This document shows, one piece after another, positions 35,174-44,300 of a stretch of DNA of 64,000 nt. The stretch comes from Alistipes communis (lineage in GTDB: Bacteria > Bacteroidota > Bacteroidia > Bacteroidales > Rikenellaceae), in assembly GCF_006542665.1 (NCBI RefSeq), contig NZ_AP019735.1, positions 1,860,001 through 1,924,000 on the forward strand, in the 5' to 3' direction. Both the position numbers and the translations under genes were made by a program. The notes below the pieces were generated by a model that saw only the letters and a program-made list of their open reading frames with translations, was not told where the DNA came from and ran no database searches. The first letter of the stretch is position 1. Each line of letters starts with the position of its first letter.

Positions 35174-37645
35174 ATGAAGAGACTACTTACATGGTTGCTG
35201 GCTGTCGGGACGTTGCTTCCGGCAGCGGCGCAGCAGATCACGGAGCAGGACAAGGAGCGCGCGGCGGCCCTTGTGGAGCGGATGACGCTCGACGAGAAAC
35301 TCGACTACATCGGCGGTTTCAACTCCTTCTATATCCGTGCGATTCCCCGGCTGGGCATCCCGCAGATCCGTATGGCCGACGGCCCGCAGGGCGTGCGCAA
35401 CGATACGCGCAGTACGATGTTCCCGTGCGGCATCGCCGCGGCTGCGGCGTGGGATCGCGCGCTGGTGCGCGACTACGGCCGCGCTTTGGGGCAGGACTGC
35501 CGGGCGCGCGGCGTGCATATCCTGCTCGGGCCGGGGGTGAACATCTATCGTTCGCCGCTGTGCGGCCGCAATTTCGAATACTACGGCGAAGATCCCTATC
35601 TGGCGGCCGAGACGGCGGCGGCCTATATCGAGGGGATGCAGGCCGAAGGGGTCATGGCCTGCGTCAAACACTTCGTCGGCAACAACCAGGAGTGGAACCG
35701 CCACCACGTTTCGTCGGACATCGACGAGCGGACGCTCCATGAAATCTACCTTCCCGCCTTTCGCAAGGCGGTGACCGGGGCGAAGGTCGGCGCCGTCATG
35801 TCGAGCTACAATCCGCTCAACTGCGTGCACATGACCGAGAACCGCCCGCTGACGGTCGGCCTGCTGCGTGAGAAGTGGGGTTTCGACGGCATCTTCATGT
35901 CGGACTGGAACGCTACCTATTCGGCCGTCGGTGCCGCCAACGGGGGACTGGACCTCGAAATGCCGCGTGCCCGCTTCATGAATGCCGAGAACCTGCGTCC
36001 GGCATTGAAGAACGGACTGGTGACCGAGGCGACCGTCGACGAAAAGTGCCGCCATATCCTCCAAACGCTCATCGCCTTCGGGTTTCTCGATCGCGAACAG
36101 ACGGACGCGAAGATCAAGGAACGCAATCCTTTTTCCGATCAGGTGGCGCTGGAGGTGGCGCGCGGCGGCATCGTGCTGTTGAAGAACGAAGGCGGGATGC
36201 TGCCGTTCTCGTCCAAAGTGCGCGACGTGGTGGTCATGGGGCCCAACGCAGGCCGCGTGCCCACGGGCGGCGGTGCGGGATTCGTCCATCCCTTCTCGAC
36301 CGTGTCGGTGGGCGAGGGGATGCGGGCCGTCGGCAAACGTTTGCGCACGACGGTGCTCGATCCCGCTCCCGTCGGCGATCTGGCCGCGTCGGGACTCTTT
36401 TTCACCCCTGACGGCCGGCCAGGCCTTCGGGGCGAGTTCTTCGCCGGAAAGGAACTTGCGGGGATGCCCGTGACGACGCAGGTCGACGCTGCGATCGACT
36501 TCGACTGGGAGGGTTCGCCCGCCGACGGTGTTCCCGCCGACGGCTTTTCGGCCCGTTGGTCGGGGAGTTTCAAACCCGCGGCGACGGGGCGCGTGACCTT
36601 CGTCGTGCGCGGCGACGACGGCTACCGGCTCTATGTCGACGGCCGCGAGGTGCTCGCCGACTGGCGCGACCATGCGGCGACCACCCGCTCGGCGACGCTC
36701 GACGTCGTGGCGGGCAAGAGTTACGCCGTGCGGTTGGAGTACTACGACAATGCCTCGACGGCCTCCGTGTCGTTGCGCTATCTCTTCGAGAATGTGACGG
36801 ATCTCGAGCGGCGGATCGCGGCGGCCGACGCGGTGATCTACTGCGCCGGCTTCGACAGCGATACCGAACGGGAAAACCACGACCGCACCTTCGCCCTGCC
36901 CGAAGGACAGGCCGCCGAGATCGCCGCCGTGGCGAAGCTCAACGCGAACCTCGTGGTAGTGGTCAACAGCGGCGGCGGGGTCGATTTCGCGCAGTTCGCC
37001 GACCGGGCGCGTGCGATCCTCATGGCCTGGTATCCCGGGCAGGAGGGCGGCCGCGCGGTCGCCGAGATTCTGACGGGAGCGGTTTCGCCCAGCGGCAAAC
37101 TGCCGATCTCGATCGAACGGCGCGCCGAGGACAATCCCTGCTACGGCAGCTATTACGAGAACGTCGACCGTTCGCACCGCAAGGGTGCGCCGCAGCCGCG
37201 CGTCAACTACGACGAAGGCATCTTCGTGGGTTACCGTGGGTACGACCGCACGGCGACTGAACCGCTCTATGCCTTCGGTTACGGCCTTTCCTATACCACT
37301 TTCGCCTATTCGGGGCTGAAAGTCGTGCGGCAGGACGACGGCTCCTGTCGGGTGTCGTTCGACGTGAGGAACACGGGCCGCCGCGACGGCGCCGAGGTGG
37401 CGCAGCTCTACGTGAGCGACCTCGCGGCCAGCGTGCCGCGTCCGGTGAAGGAGCTCAAAGGCTATGAGAAGGTCTTCCTGAAACGGGGCGAGACGAAGCG
37501 CGTGGAGATCCTCCTGCCGCACGACGCCTTCGCCTTCTACGATACGGTGCGCCACGACTTCGTGGTCGAGCCGGGCGATTTCCTGATTCAGGTGGGCGCT
37601 TCGTCGCGCGACCTGCGGCTGAAAGGGACGATCCGCGTCGACTGA
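35174..37645 (+). CDS. Glycoside hydrolase family 3 with PA14 insert
   Basis: 823 residues from ATG 35174 (MKRLLTWLLAVGTLLPAAA, a signal peptide). Order: GH3 N-domain with GPGVNIYRSPLCGRNFEYYGEDPYLA, ACVKHFVGNNQE and the nucleophile aspartate in GIFMSDWNAT (about residue 242); GH3 C-domain (GGIVLLKNEGGMLPF); an inserted PA14 module (about 415-545, VTFVVRGDDGYRLYVDGREVL); the rest of the C-domain; and a fibronectin III-like end. Beta-glucosidase-type enzyme acting on beta-linked oligosaccharides in the periplasm. No SusC/SusD pair is nearby. Confidence 0.95.
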   Translation: MKRLLTWLLAVGTLLPAAAQQITEQDKERAAALVERMTLDEKLDYIGGFNSFYIRAIPRLGIPQIRMADGPQGVRNDTRSTMFPCGIAAAAAWDRALVRDYGRALGQDCRARGVHILLGPGVNIYRSPLCGRNFEYYGEDPYLAAETAAAYIEGMQAEGVMACVKHFVGNNQEWNRHHVSSDIDERTLHEIYLPAFRKAVTGAKVGAVMSSYNPLNCVHMTENRPLTVGLLREKWGFDGIFMSDWNATYSAVGAANGGLDLEMPRARFMNAENLRPALKNGLVTEATVDEKCRHILQTLIAFGFLDREQTDAKIKERNPFSDQVALEVARGGIVLLKNEGGMLPFSSKVRDVVVMGPNAGRVPTGGGAGFVHPFSTVSVGEGMRAVGKRLRTTVLDPAPVGDLAASGLFFTPDGRPGLRGEFFAGKELAGMPVTTQVDAAIDFDWEGSPADGVPADGFSARWSGSFKPAATGRVTFVVRGDDGYRLYVDGREVLADWRDHAATTRSATLDVVAGKSYAVRLEYYDNASTASVSLRYLFENVTDLERRIAAADAVIYCAGFDSDTERENHDRTFALPEGQAAEIAAVAKLNANLVVVVNSGGGVDFAQFADRARAILMAWYPGQEGGRAVAEILTGAVSPSGKLPISIERRAEDNPCYGSYYENVDRSHRKGAPQPRVNYDEGIFVGYRGYDRTATEPLYAFGYGLSYTTFAYSGLKVVRQDDGSCRVSFDVRNTGRRDGAEVAQLYVSDLAASVPRPVKELKGYEKVFLKRGETKRVEILLPHDAFAFYDTVRHDFVVEPGDFLIQVGASSRDLRLKGTIRVD

Positions 37646-37744
37646 TCTGCGGCGCGCGGCGGAATACGACGGGAGGCGGATGCTGCGGCGTCCGTCTCCC
37701 GTCGTCCCGCCCGATGCCGGGGTTCGGCGGTGCGTGTTGAAAAT

Positions 37745-37775
37745 GACAGAAGCCTCTTATGCAGAGGCTTCTGTC
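37745..37775. terminator. Bidirectional terminator
   Basis: Perfect 12-bp arms GACAGAAGCCTC / GAGGCTTCTGTC, loop TTATGCA, between GH3 and the convergent trxB. Confidence 0.8.
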
Positions 37776-37793
37776 GTTTGCAGGGCATCCGGC

Positions 37794-38714
37794 CTATTGC
37801 AGCAGGAAGCGCTCGCAGTCGAGCGCGGCGATGCAGCCCGAACCGGCGGCGGTGATGGCCTGCCGGTAGGCGGGATCCTGCACGTCGCCGGCCGCGAAGA
37901 CCCCTTCGACGGAGGTTTTCGACGAATTGCCTTCGGTGTGGATATACCCCTCGGCATCGAGTTCCAGCTGGTTGCGGAACAGTTCGGTGTTGGGGTGGTG
38001 GCCGATGGCCACGAAGAACCCCGCAACGGCGAGCGTCCGTTCCTTGCCGTCGTTGTGGCGGATCGTGACGCCCGTGACGCCCGTGTCGTCGCCCAGCACC
38101 TCGGCGGTGTTGTATTCGAAGAGCACTTCGATGTTGGGGGTGTTCATCACGCGGTGCTGCATCGCCTTCGAGGCGCGCAGGTAGGGTTTGCGTACGATCA
38201 TGTAGACCTGCCGGCAGATCGAAGCCAGATAGGTGGCCTCCTCGCAGGCAGTGTCGCCGCCGCCCACGACCGCCACGTCCTTCTTGCGGTAGAAGAAGCC
38301 GTCGCAGGTGGCGCAGGCGCTCACGCCCTGTCCCCTGTATTTCGTCTCGGAGGGAAGTCCCAGATAGCGCGCCGAAGCGCCCGTAGCGATGATGAGACTG
38401 TCGGCCTCGATCTGTTTTTCGCCGTCGACGACCAGGTGGAACGGCCGCGACGAGAGGTCGGCGCGCGTCACCGTGCCGCGGCGGATGTCGGCGCCGAACC
38501 GTTCGGCCTGCTTGCGCATGTGGCCCATGAGCTGGTTGCCGTCGATCCCTTCGGGGTAGCCCGGGTAGTTATCGATTTCGGTGGTGGTGGTCAGCTGGCC
38601 GCCCGGTTCGATCCCTTCGTAGAGTACGGGGTTCAGGTTGGCGCGCGAGGTGTAGATGGCCGCCGTATATCCGGCCGGGCCGCTGCCGATAATCAGACAT
38701 TTGACTTTTTCCAT
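37794..38714 (-). CDS. trxB: Thioredoxin-disulfide reductase
   Basis: 306 residues. NADPH-dependent flavoenzyme that reduces thioredoxin. FAD motif IIGSGPAGYTAAIYTSRANL, redox pair CATC in VSACATCDGFFYRKK, NADPH motif VVGGGDTACEEATYLA, and C-terminal FAD contact VFAAGDVQDPAYRQAITAAGSG. It starts 27 bp after the end of the kinase/vWA operon on the same strand and ends at a strong terminator, so it may be the last gene of that transcript. Confidence 0.96.
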   Translation of the reverse strand: MEKVKCLIIGSGPAGYTAAIYTSRANLNPVLYEGIEPGGQLTTTTEIDNYPGYPEGIDGNQLMGHMRKQAERFGADIRRGTVTRADLSSRPFHLVVDGEKQIEADSLIIATGASARYLGLPSETKYRGQGVSACATCDGFFYRKKDVAVVGGGDTACEEATYLASICRQVYMIVRKPYLRASKAMQHRVMNTPNIEVLFEYNTAEVLGDDTGVTGVTIRHNDGKERTLAVAGFFVAIGHHPNTELFRNQLELDAEGYIHTEGNSSKTSVEGVFAAGDVQDPAYRQAITAAGSGCIAALDCERFLLQ

Positions 38715-38741
38715 GATTGTTATGCGTTGTGATTTTCGTTG

Positions 38742-39722
38742 TCAGGGTTCTACGGCGCCGAACTCGGTGAGTTGACGGCCCTCGTAGTCGAAGGCGGCCC
38801 AACGTCCGTCGAGGCGGGCCAGCAGACGTCCCGTCCGGTCGTCGTATTCGACGATTTCGTAGTGCGGTTCGAGGACGTAACGGCCCGTCTTGTCGATGAG
38901 CCCCATCCGCCCGTCGGCGGTCTGCACCTCGGCGCGGCCTTCGTGGAAATCGTTGGCCCAGCGGTATTGCGGGGCGATGAGATAGCGGTTTTGCGTGTCG
39001 ACGTAGCCGTATCCTTCGGCGTCCTCGACGCAGATCATCTGTTCGAACATGTGTCCGACCCAGAGGTGGTTCCGAAAAGCGGTGCACGGTGCGCTGTACT
39101 CCGCCGAGGTATCGCACATCATTTGTGCCACGGAGGCCTTTTCGGCGACGAAAGCGCGCAGCGCGTCGAACTGCGGTGCGTCGTCGCCGCCGTCGAAACG
39201 CATGTAGGCGTAGCGCAGCGGCAGCAGCCGGTAGTCGGGCGTCATCCAGAGGTTGGCCGCTTTGAGGTTGTTGTGCGTCAGGCCGGCCTGCGCCAACTGC
39301 CGTTGCAGAGTATCGAGCGCCGAGAGCAGACGGTCGCGGTCTGCGTGGCCGACTGCCGTTGCGAGCGGCTCGCCCTCGGCGGGAAGTTCCTGCGCGACCA
39401 GGTCGCAGGTGCGCTGCGTGCCGGTGGCGTCGGTGTAGGTGAATTCCTCGCGCAGCATCCGCCACGGGAGCAGGAATTCGGCCGGATGATATTTGAGGCG
39501 TTGCGCCGTGGTCTCCGCGAGCCGGTGGGCGAGCGGCGAGAGCGGGCAGAACAGCCGCAGCCGGCGGTCGCCGAGCGTACACTGCGCCTCGGCGAAGAGC
39601 GTCGTGCGTTCGAGCAGCAATGCGCCCGTCCCGTCCTGTGCGAAGCGGGCTTCGCTCAGCGTGCGGAGCGACGTGCGGGGTGAGAGCAGCCCCTCCATGA
39701 AGCGGTGGATCGTAGGGAACAT
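38742..39722 (-). CDS. Pseudokinase-like protein with WG repeats
   Basis: 326 residues from ATG 39722. N-terminus (FPTIHRFMEGLLSPRTSLRTLSEA) aligns with the kinase at 42366 (LFTVTQYIESVLNSRGLTRTLGEI), so the two are paralogues. The kinase catalytic loop HGDLKPDN of the partner is HNNLKAAN here (residues 150-157): the catalytic Asp is replaced by Asn. The Lys of LLKCY is lost (RLFCP) and the DFD metal site is absent (LLPLRYAY). The C-terminal ~100 residues are WG repeats (GYVDTQNRYLIAPQYRWANDF, GLIDKTGRYVLEPHYEIV, AAFDYEGRQLTEF). Begins 2 bp after the vWA gene, so translationally coupled. Confidence 0.75.
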   Translation of the reverse strand: MFPTIHRFMEGLLSPRTSLRTLSEARFAQDGTGALLLERTTLFAEAQCTLGDRRLRLFCPLSPLAHRLAETTAQRLKYHPAEFLLPWRMLREEFTYTDATGTQRTCDLVAQELPAEGEPLATAVGHADRDRLLSALDTLQRQLAQAGLTHNNLKAANLWMTPDYRLLPLRYAYMRFDGGDDAPQFDALRAFVAEKASVAQMMCDTSAEYSAPCTAFRNHLWVGHMFEQMICVEDAEGYGYVDTQNRYLIAPQYRWANDFHEGRAEVQTADGRMGLIDKTGRYVLEPHYEIVEYDDRTGRLLARLDGRWAAFDYEGRQLTEFGAVEP

Positions 39723-39724
39723 GG

Positions 39725-40582
39725 CTATTGGAGATTTACGCTGATCGACCCGACGTTGAGGATCGAGAGCAGTTCGGTGATCGATGCGTTGTAGCACATG
39801 CCGCGGAACGGCCCGCGGGCCTCGTCGCCCCGGAGCGAACGGATCGCGTCGTCGAAGAGCGGCGGCATCGGGCTCGAAATGTCGTAGAGCAGGCGGGCGT
39901 AGCGGTTGTTGTAGGCGGTCTCCCCGTCGGTCAGGAAGATGCGGCCCTTCGCTGCGTCGCCCGATGCGAGGTGGATGTTGACCAGCAGCGCACGGCCGTC
40001 GTCCGTGCCGAGCGAACGGATGCGCCCTGCGATCTGCGCGAGCTCCTCCTCGTCGCTGTCGGAAGCCTCGCCGTCGGTGATGTTGAAGACCAGCGGCGGG
40101 AAACTCTCGCGGTGTTCCGGCCGGCGGCACCACGCCTCGACGAGATCGTGGACGTAGAGCAGCGCTTCGTACATCGGGGTCTGTCCCGATGCGGCGGGAG
40201 CGATCCACTCGCTCACGGTCACCTCGTTGAATGCGGGCTGACCGTCGGGAAGGCGGCGTTCGATGCTGACCCGGCGGGTATTGCGCACGGCGTTCCGGAG
40301 CGCGGAGACCGGAACGAACGTTTCATCGGCCGAGAGGAGCGAGTGTACGCCTTCGCCCGAATAACCGACCACGGCGATGTCGTAGTAGTCGCGCACTTCG
40401 CCTTCGCGCGTGGCGCGCAGCAGCAGTTCCGACAGCAGCGAATTGGCGACCTCCGCCACGGCCGCAGCCTTCGAGGTGCGCCGTCCGCGGAATTCCAGCT
40501 CCTCGACCATCGAACCCGACTGGTCGATGGCCAGAACGAAGGCCGTGCGGTGACGGCGTGTGATGCTTTGGGTGTAGTTCAT
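39725..40582 (-). CDS. von Willebrand factor A domain protein (TerY-like)
   Basis: 285 residues, no signal peptide, so cytoplasmic. Complete MIDAS motif: AFVLAIDQSGSM (D-x-S-x-S, residues ~19-23), the Thr in GQTPMYEALLYVH, and the Asp in VFNITDGEASDSDEEE. These metal-binding folds mediate protein contacts; the arrangement recalls TerY of the tellurite/stress TerY-kinase-phosphatase units, which is inference from architecture and context. Third gene of the operon, between DUF4954 and the pseudokinase. Confidence 0.85.
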   Translation of the reverse strand: MNYTQSITRRHRTAFVLAIDQSGSMVEELEFRGRRTSKAAAVAEVANSLLSELLLRATREGEVRDYYDIAVVGYSGEGVHSLLSADETFVPVSALRNAVRNTRRVSIERRLPDGQPAFNEVTVSEWIAPAASGQTPMYEALLYVHDLVEAWCRRPEHRESFPPLVFNITDGEASDSDEEELAQIAGRIRSLGTDDGRALLVNIHLASGDAAKGRIFLTDGETAYNNRYARLLYDISSPMPPLFDDAIRSLRGDEARGPFRGMCYNASITELLSILNVGSISVNLQ

Positions 40583-40606
40583 GGTTTATGTTGGTTTTAG
40601 GTCTCT

Positions 40607-42340
40607 CTATTCCAGTCCGCGGACGGCGCGGAAGTCGGCCCTGCGTTCGTCGTCCGTGGCGGCGTCGAGTCCGTAGCCGACGGCCATGTCGAACGAACAG
40701 TCGAACGCTCGGTCGGCCTCCGCGAGGCGTTGCAGCTCCTGTTGCGCCGCCTTCCCTTCGACGACGGCCCGTTCGATCTCGGCGGCGTCGGGCGTGTGTC
40801 CCAGCCGCCGGGCCAGGATATCGAGCGCCCAGCTGCGGGCGTAGTCGTCGTAGTGCTCCGCAAAGGCCTGCAACCGCTCCGTGAGGGCTTCGGGCGTAGT
40901 GACGGCATCCTGCTCGATTGCGTCGAGCAGCTCTTCCATGCAGGAGCGGGCGAGGTAAAGCCCAGCGGCGTCGATCCACGCGCCGCGGCCGTCGTATCCG
41001 TCGCCGCCGCGCGCGAGCAGGTCGCCGAGCGTCGCCGCGAGCGCTTGCTCGTAGCGCTGTATTCCGCGGCGCAGCCCCGTGAGCTTGATATGGACGGAGT
41101 TGTAGATGAAGCTCTGGGCGTCGGGGTTGCTGTCGTAGAGCGTGCGGAGCGCATCGAGGCCGGCTGCGAGGGCGTTGCCCACGAAGGGATTCCAGGTCTC
41201 GAAATTGATCAGGTCGCGGCCTGCGCTGCGTTTGTCGCGCTGCCGCCACTTCTCGATGTCGCGCACCGTGCCGTAGCTCGACAGATTGGCGCCGGGCAGC
41301 AGAGCCGAACGCCCCTCCTGTTCCAGCAGGTAGGAGAAGGGGAAGACTGACGTGTCGTGGTGATGCGTGTGGCGCCCCATGATCATCGTATAGACCCCTT
41401 CGATGGCCGGCGACATGACGTAGGCGCCGCTGGCGAACTTGCAGCCGCGCCGGTGGACGGCCTGATGCACGGCGCCGCACTTGAAGAGGTGGTTGCTCTG
41501 GTTGGTGCCGCTGCCGGCGTTGAAGAAGGAGAACATGCCGGCGATCAGCAGCGACGACTTGTGGTGCGAGACGGTGTAGGGGCCTGCGAAGATCGAAACC
41601 GCTTCGCCGTTCTCGCAGTGCGAGTTGGCGAAGAAGAGCGAATCAGAGGCGGTGTAGCCGCGGTCGAAGATACAGCGTTCGCCTATGAAGCAGCGTTCGA
41701 TGAGCGAACCGTTGTCGACGAGCGCATGCTCGGCCGTGACGAAGTCGTAGGCCTTGACGTCGATGCCGATGCGCGAAAAGTCGCCGACCGTGCCGTTGGA
41801 GAGGACGGAGACCCCTTCGAGCGTCGCCCCGTGGCCGATACATACGTCGCGCAGCAGCCGGCAGTCGGTGATGCGGCAGTCGCGGCCGATGCTTCCTTGC
41901 GCGGAGCGTGCCGCGTCGGCCGCCCGCCGCGCCATACGGTCGAGGGCGGCGACGAGCGCCGGACGGTGGCGGTAGACGGCGGCCATGTAGGCGATCTGGG
42001 CGGTCAGGCCGCTGTAAATCCGTACCGTGCGGCCGCCGTTCTCGTTCATGACGGCCACCTCCGTGCCGTTTCCGAAAGCGCTTTCGCCGCGGCATTCCAG
42101 GCGGACGACCTCTTCGACGAGCGTCCCTGCGCCGATGTCGTAGTTGCGGACGCCGGAGTTGCGGATGCACACGCCCGATGCGAGCCGGACACGGCCGCCC
42201 AGCCGTGCGCCGCGCAGTTGCGAGGGGTGAAAGTCCTCCGCCACCTCGATCGACGACCAGTCGTCGGCCGTCGAGCCGGAGGCTTCGAGCGCGGCGATTT
42301 CGCCGGGGGTCAAAGCTCTGTATGTGTCCATTCGCGTCAT
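40607..42340 (-). CDS. DUF4954-like protein (left-handed beta-helix type)
   Basis: 577 residues. The N-terminal half is built of hexapeptide-like turns (VRLASGVCIRNSGVRNYDIGAGTLVEE, ITDCRLLRDVCIGHGATLEGVSVLSNG), the pattern of left-handed beta-helix proteins of the UDP-GlcNAc acyltransferase type. A conserved His-rich piece, MGRHTHHHDTSVFPFSYLL, and SHHKSSLLIAGMF follow. From memory this matches DUF4954, frequent in Bacteroidetes; I know no established function. The C-terminal ~200 residues are helical. Second gene of the operon (25 bp after the kinase, 24 bp before the vWA gene). ATG 42331 is a possible alternative start. Confidence 0.7.
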   Translation of the reverse strand: MTRMDTYRALTPGEIAALEASGSTADDWSSIEVAEDFHPSQLRGARLGGRVRLASGVCIRNSGVRNYDIGAGTLVEEVVRLECRGESAFGNGTEVAVMNENGGRTVRIYSGLTAQIAYMAAVYRHRPALVAALDRMARRAADAARSAQGSIGRDCRITDCRLLRDVCIGHGATLEGVSVLSNGTVGDFSRIGIDVKAYDFVTAEHALVDNGSLIERCFIGERCIFDRGYTASDSLFFANSHCENGEAVSIFAGPYTVSHHKSSLLIAGMFSFFNAGSGTNQSNHLFKCGAVHQAVHRRGCKFASGAYVMSPAIEGVYTMIMGRHTHHHDTSVFPFSYLLEQEGRSALLPGANLSSYGTVRDIEKWRQRDKRSAGRDLINFETWNPFVGNALAAGLDALRTLYDSNPDAQSFIYNSVHIKLTGLRRGIQRYEQALAATLGDLLARGGDGYDGRGAWIDAAGLYLARSCMEELLDAIEQDAVTTPEALTERLQAFAEHYDDYARSWALDILARRLGHTPDAAEIERAVVEGKAAQQELQRLAEADRAFDCSFDMAVGYGLDAATDDERRADFRAVRGLE

Positions 42341-42365
42341 ATTTCCAATCTACAAATATAGCGTT

Positions 42366-43508
42366 TTAGCATGAGTTTTTCAACGGATGTGCGATTTTCT
42401 CCCGCCGCAGGCCGCTGCGCAGTTCGGCCGTACCATTGCGGAAAGGTTTCACGGCATCGCAGGGCGGGCAGTTGAGGACGACGCGGCCCGCCGTGTCGAT
42501 GAAGTGCCACCGTCCGGCGATCTCCACCGCCGCCAGTCCTTCGCTGAAATCGAATCCGTTGTCCCACACGGGCGGGATGACGAACCGTCCGCCCGAGCGG
42601 AAACCCCAGCGTCCGGCGTCGACGGCCAGTTCGGGCGGATCGTCGGCGGGAGGGGGCGGCCGCAGCCGCCATGCGAAGAGCGAAGCGGCCTGCGGAAGTT
42701 TCGCGACGGGCGAGCGGAGCAACTGTGCCGTGCGGTATCCCACGGCGTCGCCGCGGCAGGCGAAGGCGTCGAGCATCTCGCGGTAGGCTTCGCTGCGCCC
42801 TTCTATGACGGCCGAAGGGTCGAGCACGAGCCCTTCGGCGGGATAACGTACGAGCAGCGAGGGATCGTGGGCCGCGGCATGGAGCACGGTGGCGATCAAC
42901 GCCGCCGGATAGTCGTCGAGCGAGGCGTCGAAGTCCGCTTCCGTGCGTGCCGGATGCTGGAAGGCACGGGTTCCCAGTTCGGGGCTGCGCCGGCCGCGGA
43001 ATTCGGGCAGGAACATCCCGTCGAAGTCGATCGGGCGGAGCCGCTGCCCGTCCCAGATCAGGTTGTCGGGTTTCAGGTCGCCGTGCGCCCACTGGGCCGG
43101 CAGCAGTCGCGCGGCCAGCGTGTCGAAGGCCGTCGCGAGTCGTGCGACGAGGAGTTTGTCTCCGTTCGCTGCGGCACGGTCCAGCGTGCGGGTGAGCGTC
43201 TCGCCCTCGATCCAGTCGTCCACGACGACATCCGCCCACATGCCCTCCGACGGGGCGGTGTAGAGGAAGAGTTCCGCAGGCCGGAACCGGTCGCCGTAGA
43301 TCGCTTCGAGATGGCGGTGCGGGCGGGTGTAGCATTTCAGCAGGCGGTCGCGGCCGTCGAGCCGGATGCGGAAAATCACCGCGCTGTTGCCCGTATGGAA
43401 CACGGGACGGCCGTCGGCCGTGCGGCAGACGTCGATCTCTCCCAGCGTGCGCGTCAGGCCGCGGGAGTTGAGAACCGATTCGATGTATTGGGTGACGGTG
43501 AAGAGCAA
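42366..43508 (-). CDS. Protein-kinase-like protein with WG repeats
   Basis: 380 residues, start TTG 43508 chosen because its N-terminus aligns with the paralogue at 38742 and no in-frame ATG exists nearby. Kinase-fold marks: Lys58 in RLLKCYT, a Glu in RPAELFLY, catalytic loop HGDLKPDN (H142, D144, K146, N149) and metal site DFD (161-163). The C-terminal ~90 residues are WG repeats (WGFRSGGRFVIPPVWDNGFDF, WHFIDTAGRVVLNCPPCDAVKPF). It should phosphorylate a protein or small molecule; the target is unknown. First gene of the operon. The WG repeats are presumably the ligand- or partner-binding part. Confidence 0.8.
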   Translation of the reverse strand: MLFTVTQYIESVLNSRGLTRTLGEIDVCRTADGRPVFHTGNSAVIFRIRLDGRDRLLKCYTRPHRHLEAIYGDRFRPAELFLYTAPSEGMWADVVVDDWIEGETLTRTLDRAAANGDKLLVARLATAFDTLAARLLPAQWAHGDLKPDNLIWDGQRLRPIDFDGMFLPEFRGRRSPELGTRAFQHPARTEADFDASLDDYPAALIATVLHAAAHDPSLLVRYPAEGLVLDPSAVIEGRSEAYREMLDAFACRGDAVGYRTAQLLRSPVAKLPQAASLFAWRLRPPPPADDPPELAVDAGRWGFRSGGRFVIPPVWDNGFDFSEGLAAVEIAGRWHFIDTAGRVVLNCPPCDAVKPFRNGTAELRSGLRREKIAHPLKNSC

Positions 43509-43546
43509 GGCCGGAGATGGTGAATCATGGGATCGCCGCGGCGATA

Positions 43547-43571
43547 AAAAAAGCCGGCCTGCGGGCCGGCC
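43547..43571 (-). terminator. Terminator of the SlyD-type gene
   Basis: GCCGGCC / GGCCGGC with a TGCG loop and seven U on the minus strand. It lies between the isomerase and the kinase operon. Confidence 0.88.
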
Positions 43572-43589
43572 TTTGCATTCGGGTGTCGA

Positions 43590-44141
43590 TCAGTGGCAGC
43601 CGTGGCAGCCGCAGTCGGCGTGCGACTCGCCTTCGCAGTGGCAGTCGTCGCCGCAACTGCACTCCCCGCAGCCGCATTTGCCGGCCAGGTCTTCCGGCGT
43701 CACGTCGCGCACCGAGATCACCTCCACGTCGAAGTTGAGCGTCTTGCCCGCCATCGGGTGGTTGAAGTCCATCTTCACGGTATCGTCGCCGATCTCCTTC
43801 ACCACGCCCAGCATACGCTGGCCCTGTGCGTTGGCCATCGGAATCTGGCTGCCCACGAAGAGAATGTCCTCGGCCAGCTTGCCGTCGACCATGAATATCG
43901 TTTTGGGGAGGTCGACGATCGCGTCGTCGACGATTTCGCCGTAGCCGTCGGCGGGAGCGAGCGTGAAGGAGACCTTCTCGCCCGGTTCCTTGCCGACGAT
44001 GGCCGCCTCGAATTTGGGCAGCAGCATACCGGTGCCGAAGATGAATTCCAGCGGCTGTCCGGGACGCGACCGGTCGGCGATTTTGCCGTCGACGGTGAGC
44101 GTGTAATCCACCGCCACCATTTTGTTGTTTTCTGCTTTCAT
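43590..44141 (-). CDS. slyD: SlyD-type FKBP peptidyl-prolyl isomerase with metal-binding tail
   Basis: 183 residues. FKBP core with YTLTVDGKIADRSRPGQPLEFIFGTGMLLPKFEAAIVGKEPGE and an inserted flap (~70-130), then VKMDFNHPMAGKTLNFDVEVISVRDV. The last ~30 residues hold about nine Cys and five His (KCGCGECSCGDDCHCEGE ... CGCHGCH), the nickel/zinc-binding tail of SlyD. It is a cytoplasmic chaperone and isomerase and may supply nickel to hydrogenases; none is in the window. -7 box at 44224-44231, own terminator. Confidence 0.93.
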   Translation of the reverse strand: MKAENNKMVAVDYTLTVDGKIADRSRPGQPLEFIFGTGMLLPKFEAAIVGKEPGEKVSFTLAPADGYGEIVDDAIVDLPKTIFMVDGKLAEDILFVGSQIPMANAQGQRMLGVVKEIGDDTVKMDFNHPMAGKTLNFDVEVISVRDVTPEDLAGKCGCGECSCGDDCHCEGESHADCGCHGCH

Positions 44142-44223
44142 GAATTTATAGAATTAAATATAGTATCGAAGTCGTCTGCGCGGGCGTCGCCGTCCGCGGC
44201 ACTCTTTTTCTCGACATGCACGG

Positions 44224-44231
44224 CAAAGATA
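44224..44231 (-). promoter_or_regulatory. -7 box of slyD
   Basis: TATCTTTG on the minus strand, 82 nt upstream of the ATG. No -33 TTTG at the usual distance. Confidence 0.5.
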
Positions 44232-44265
44232 GTGCAAATTATCGGATTTCCGCTCCATCGGCTCG

Positions 44266-44300
44266 AAAAGAGACGGAACGTCCGACCGGACGTTCCGTCT
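44266..44300 (-). terminator. Terminator of gcvP
   Basis: 13-bp arms AGACGGAACGTCC / GGACGTTCCGTCT, loop GACC, and a U-rich tail on the minus strand. Confidence 0.75.
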
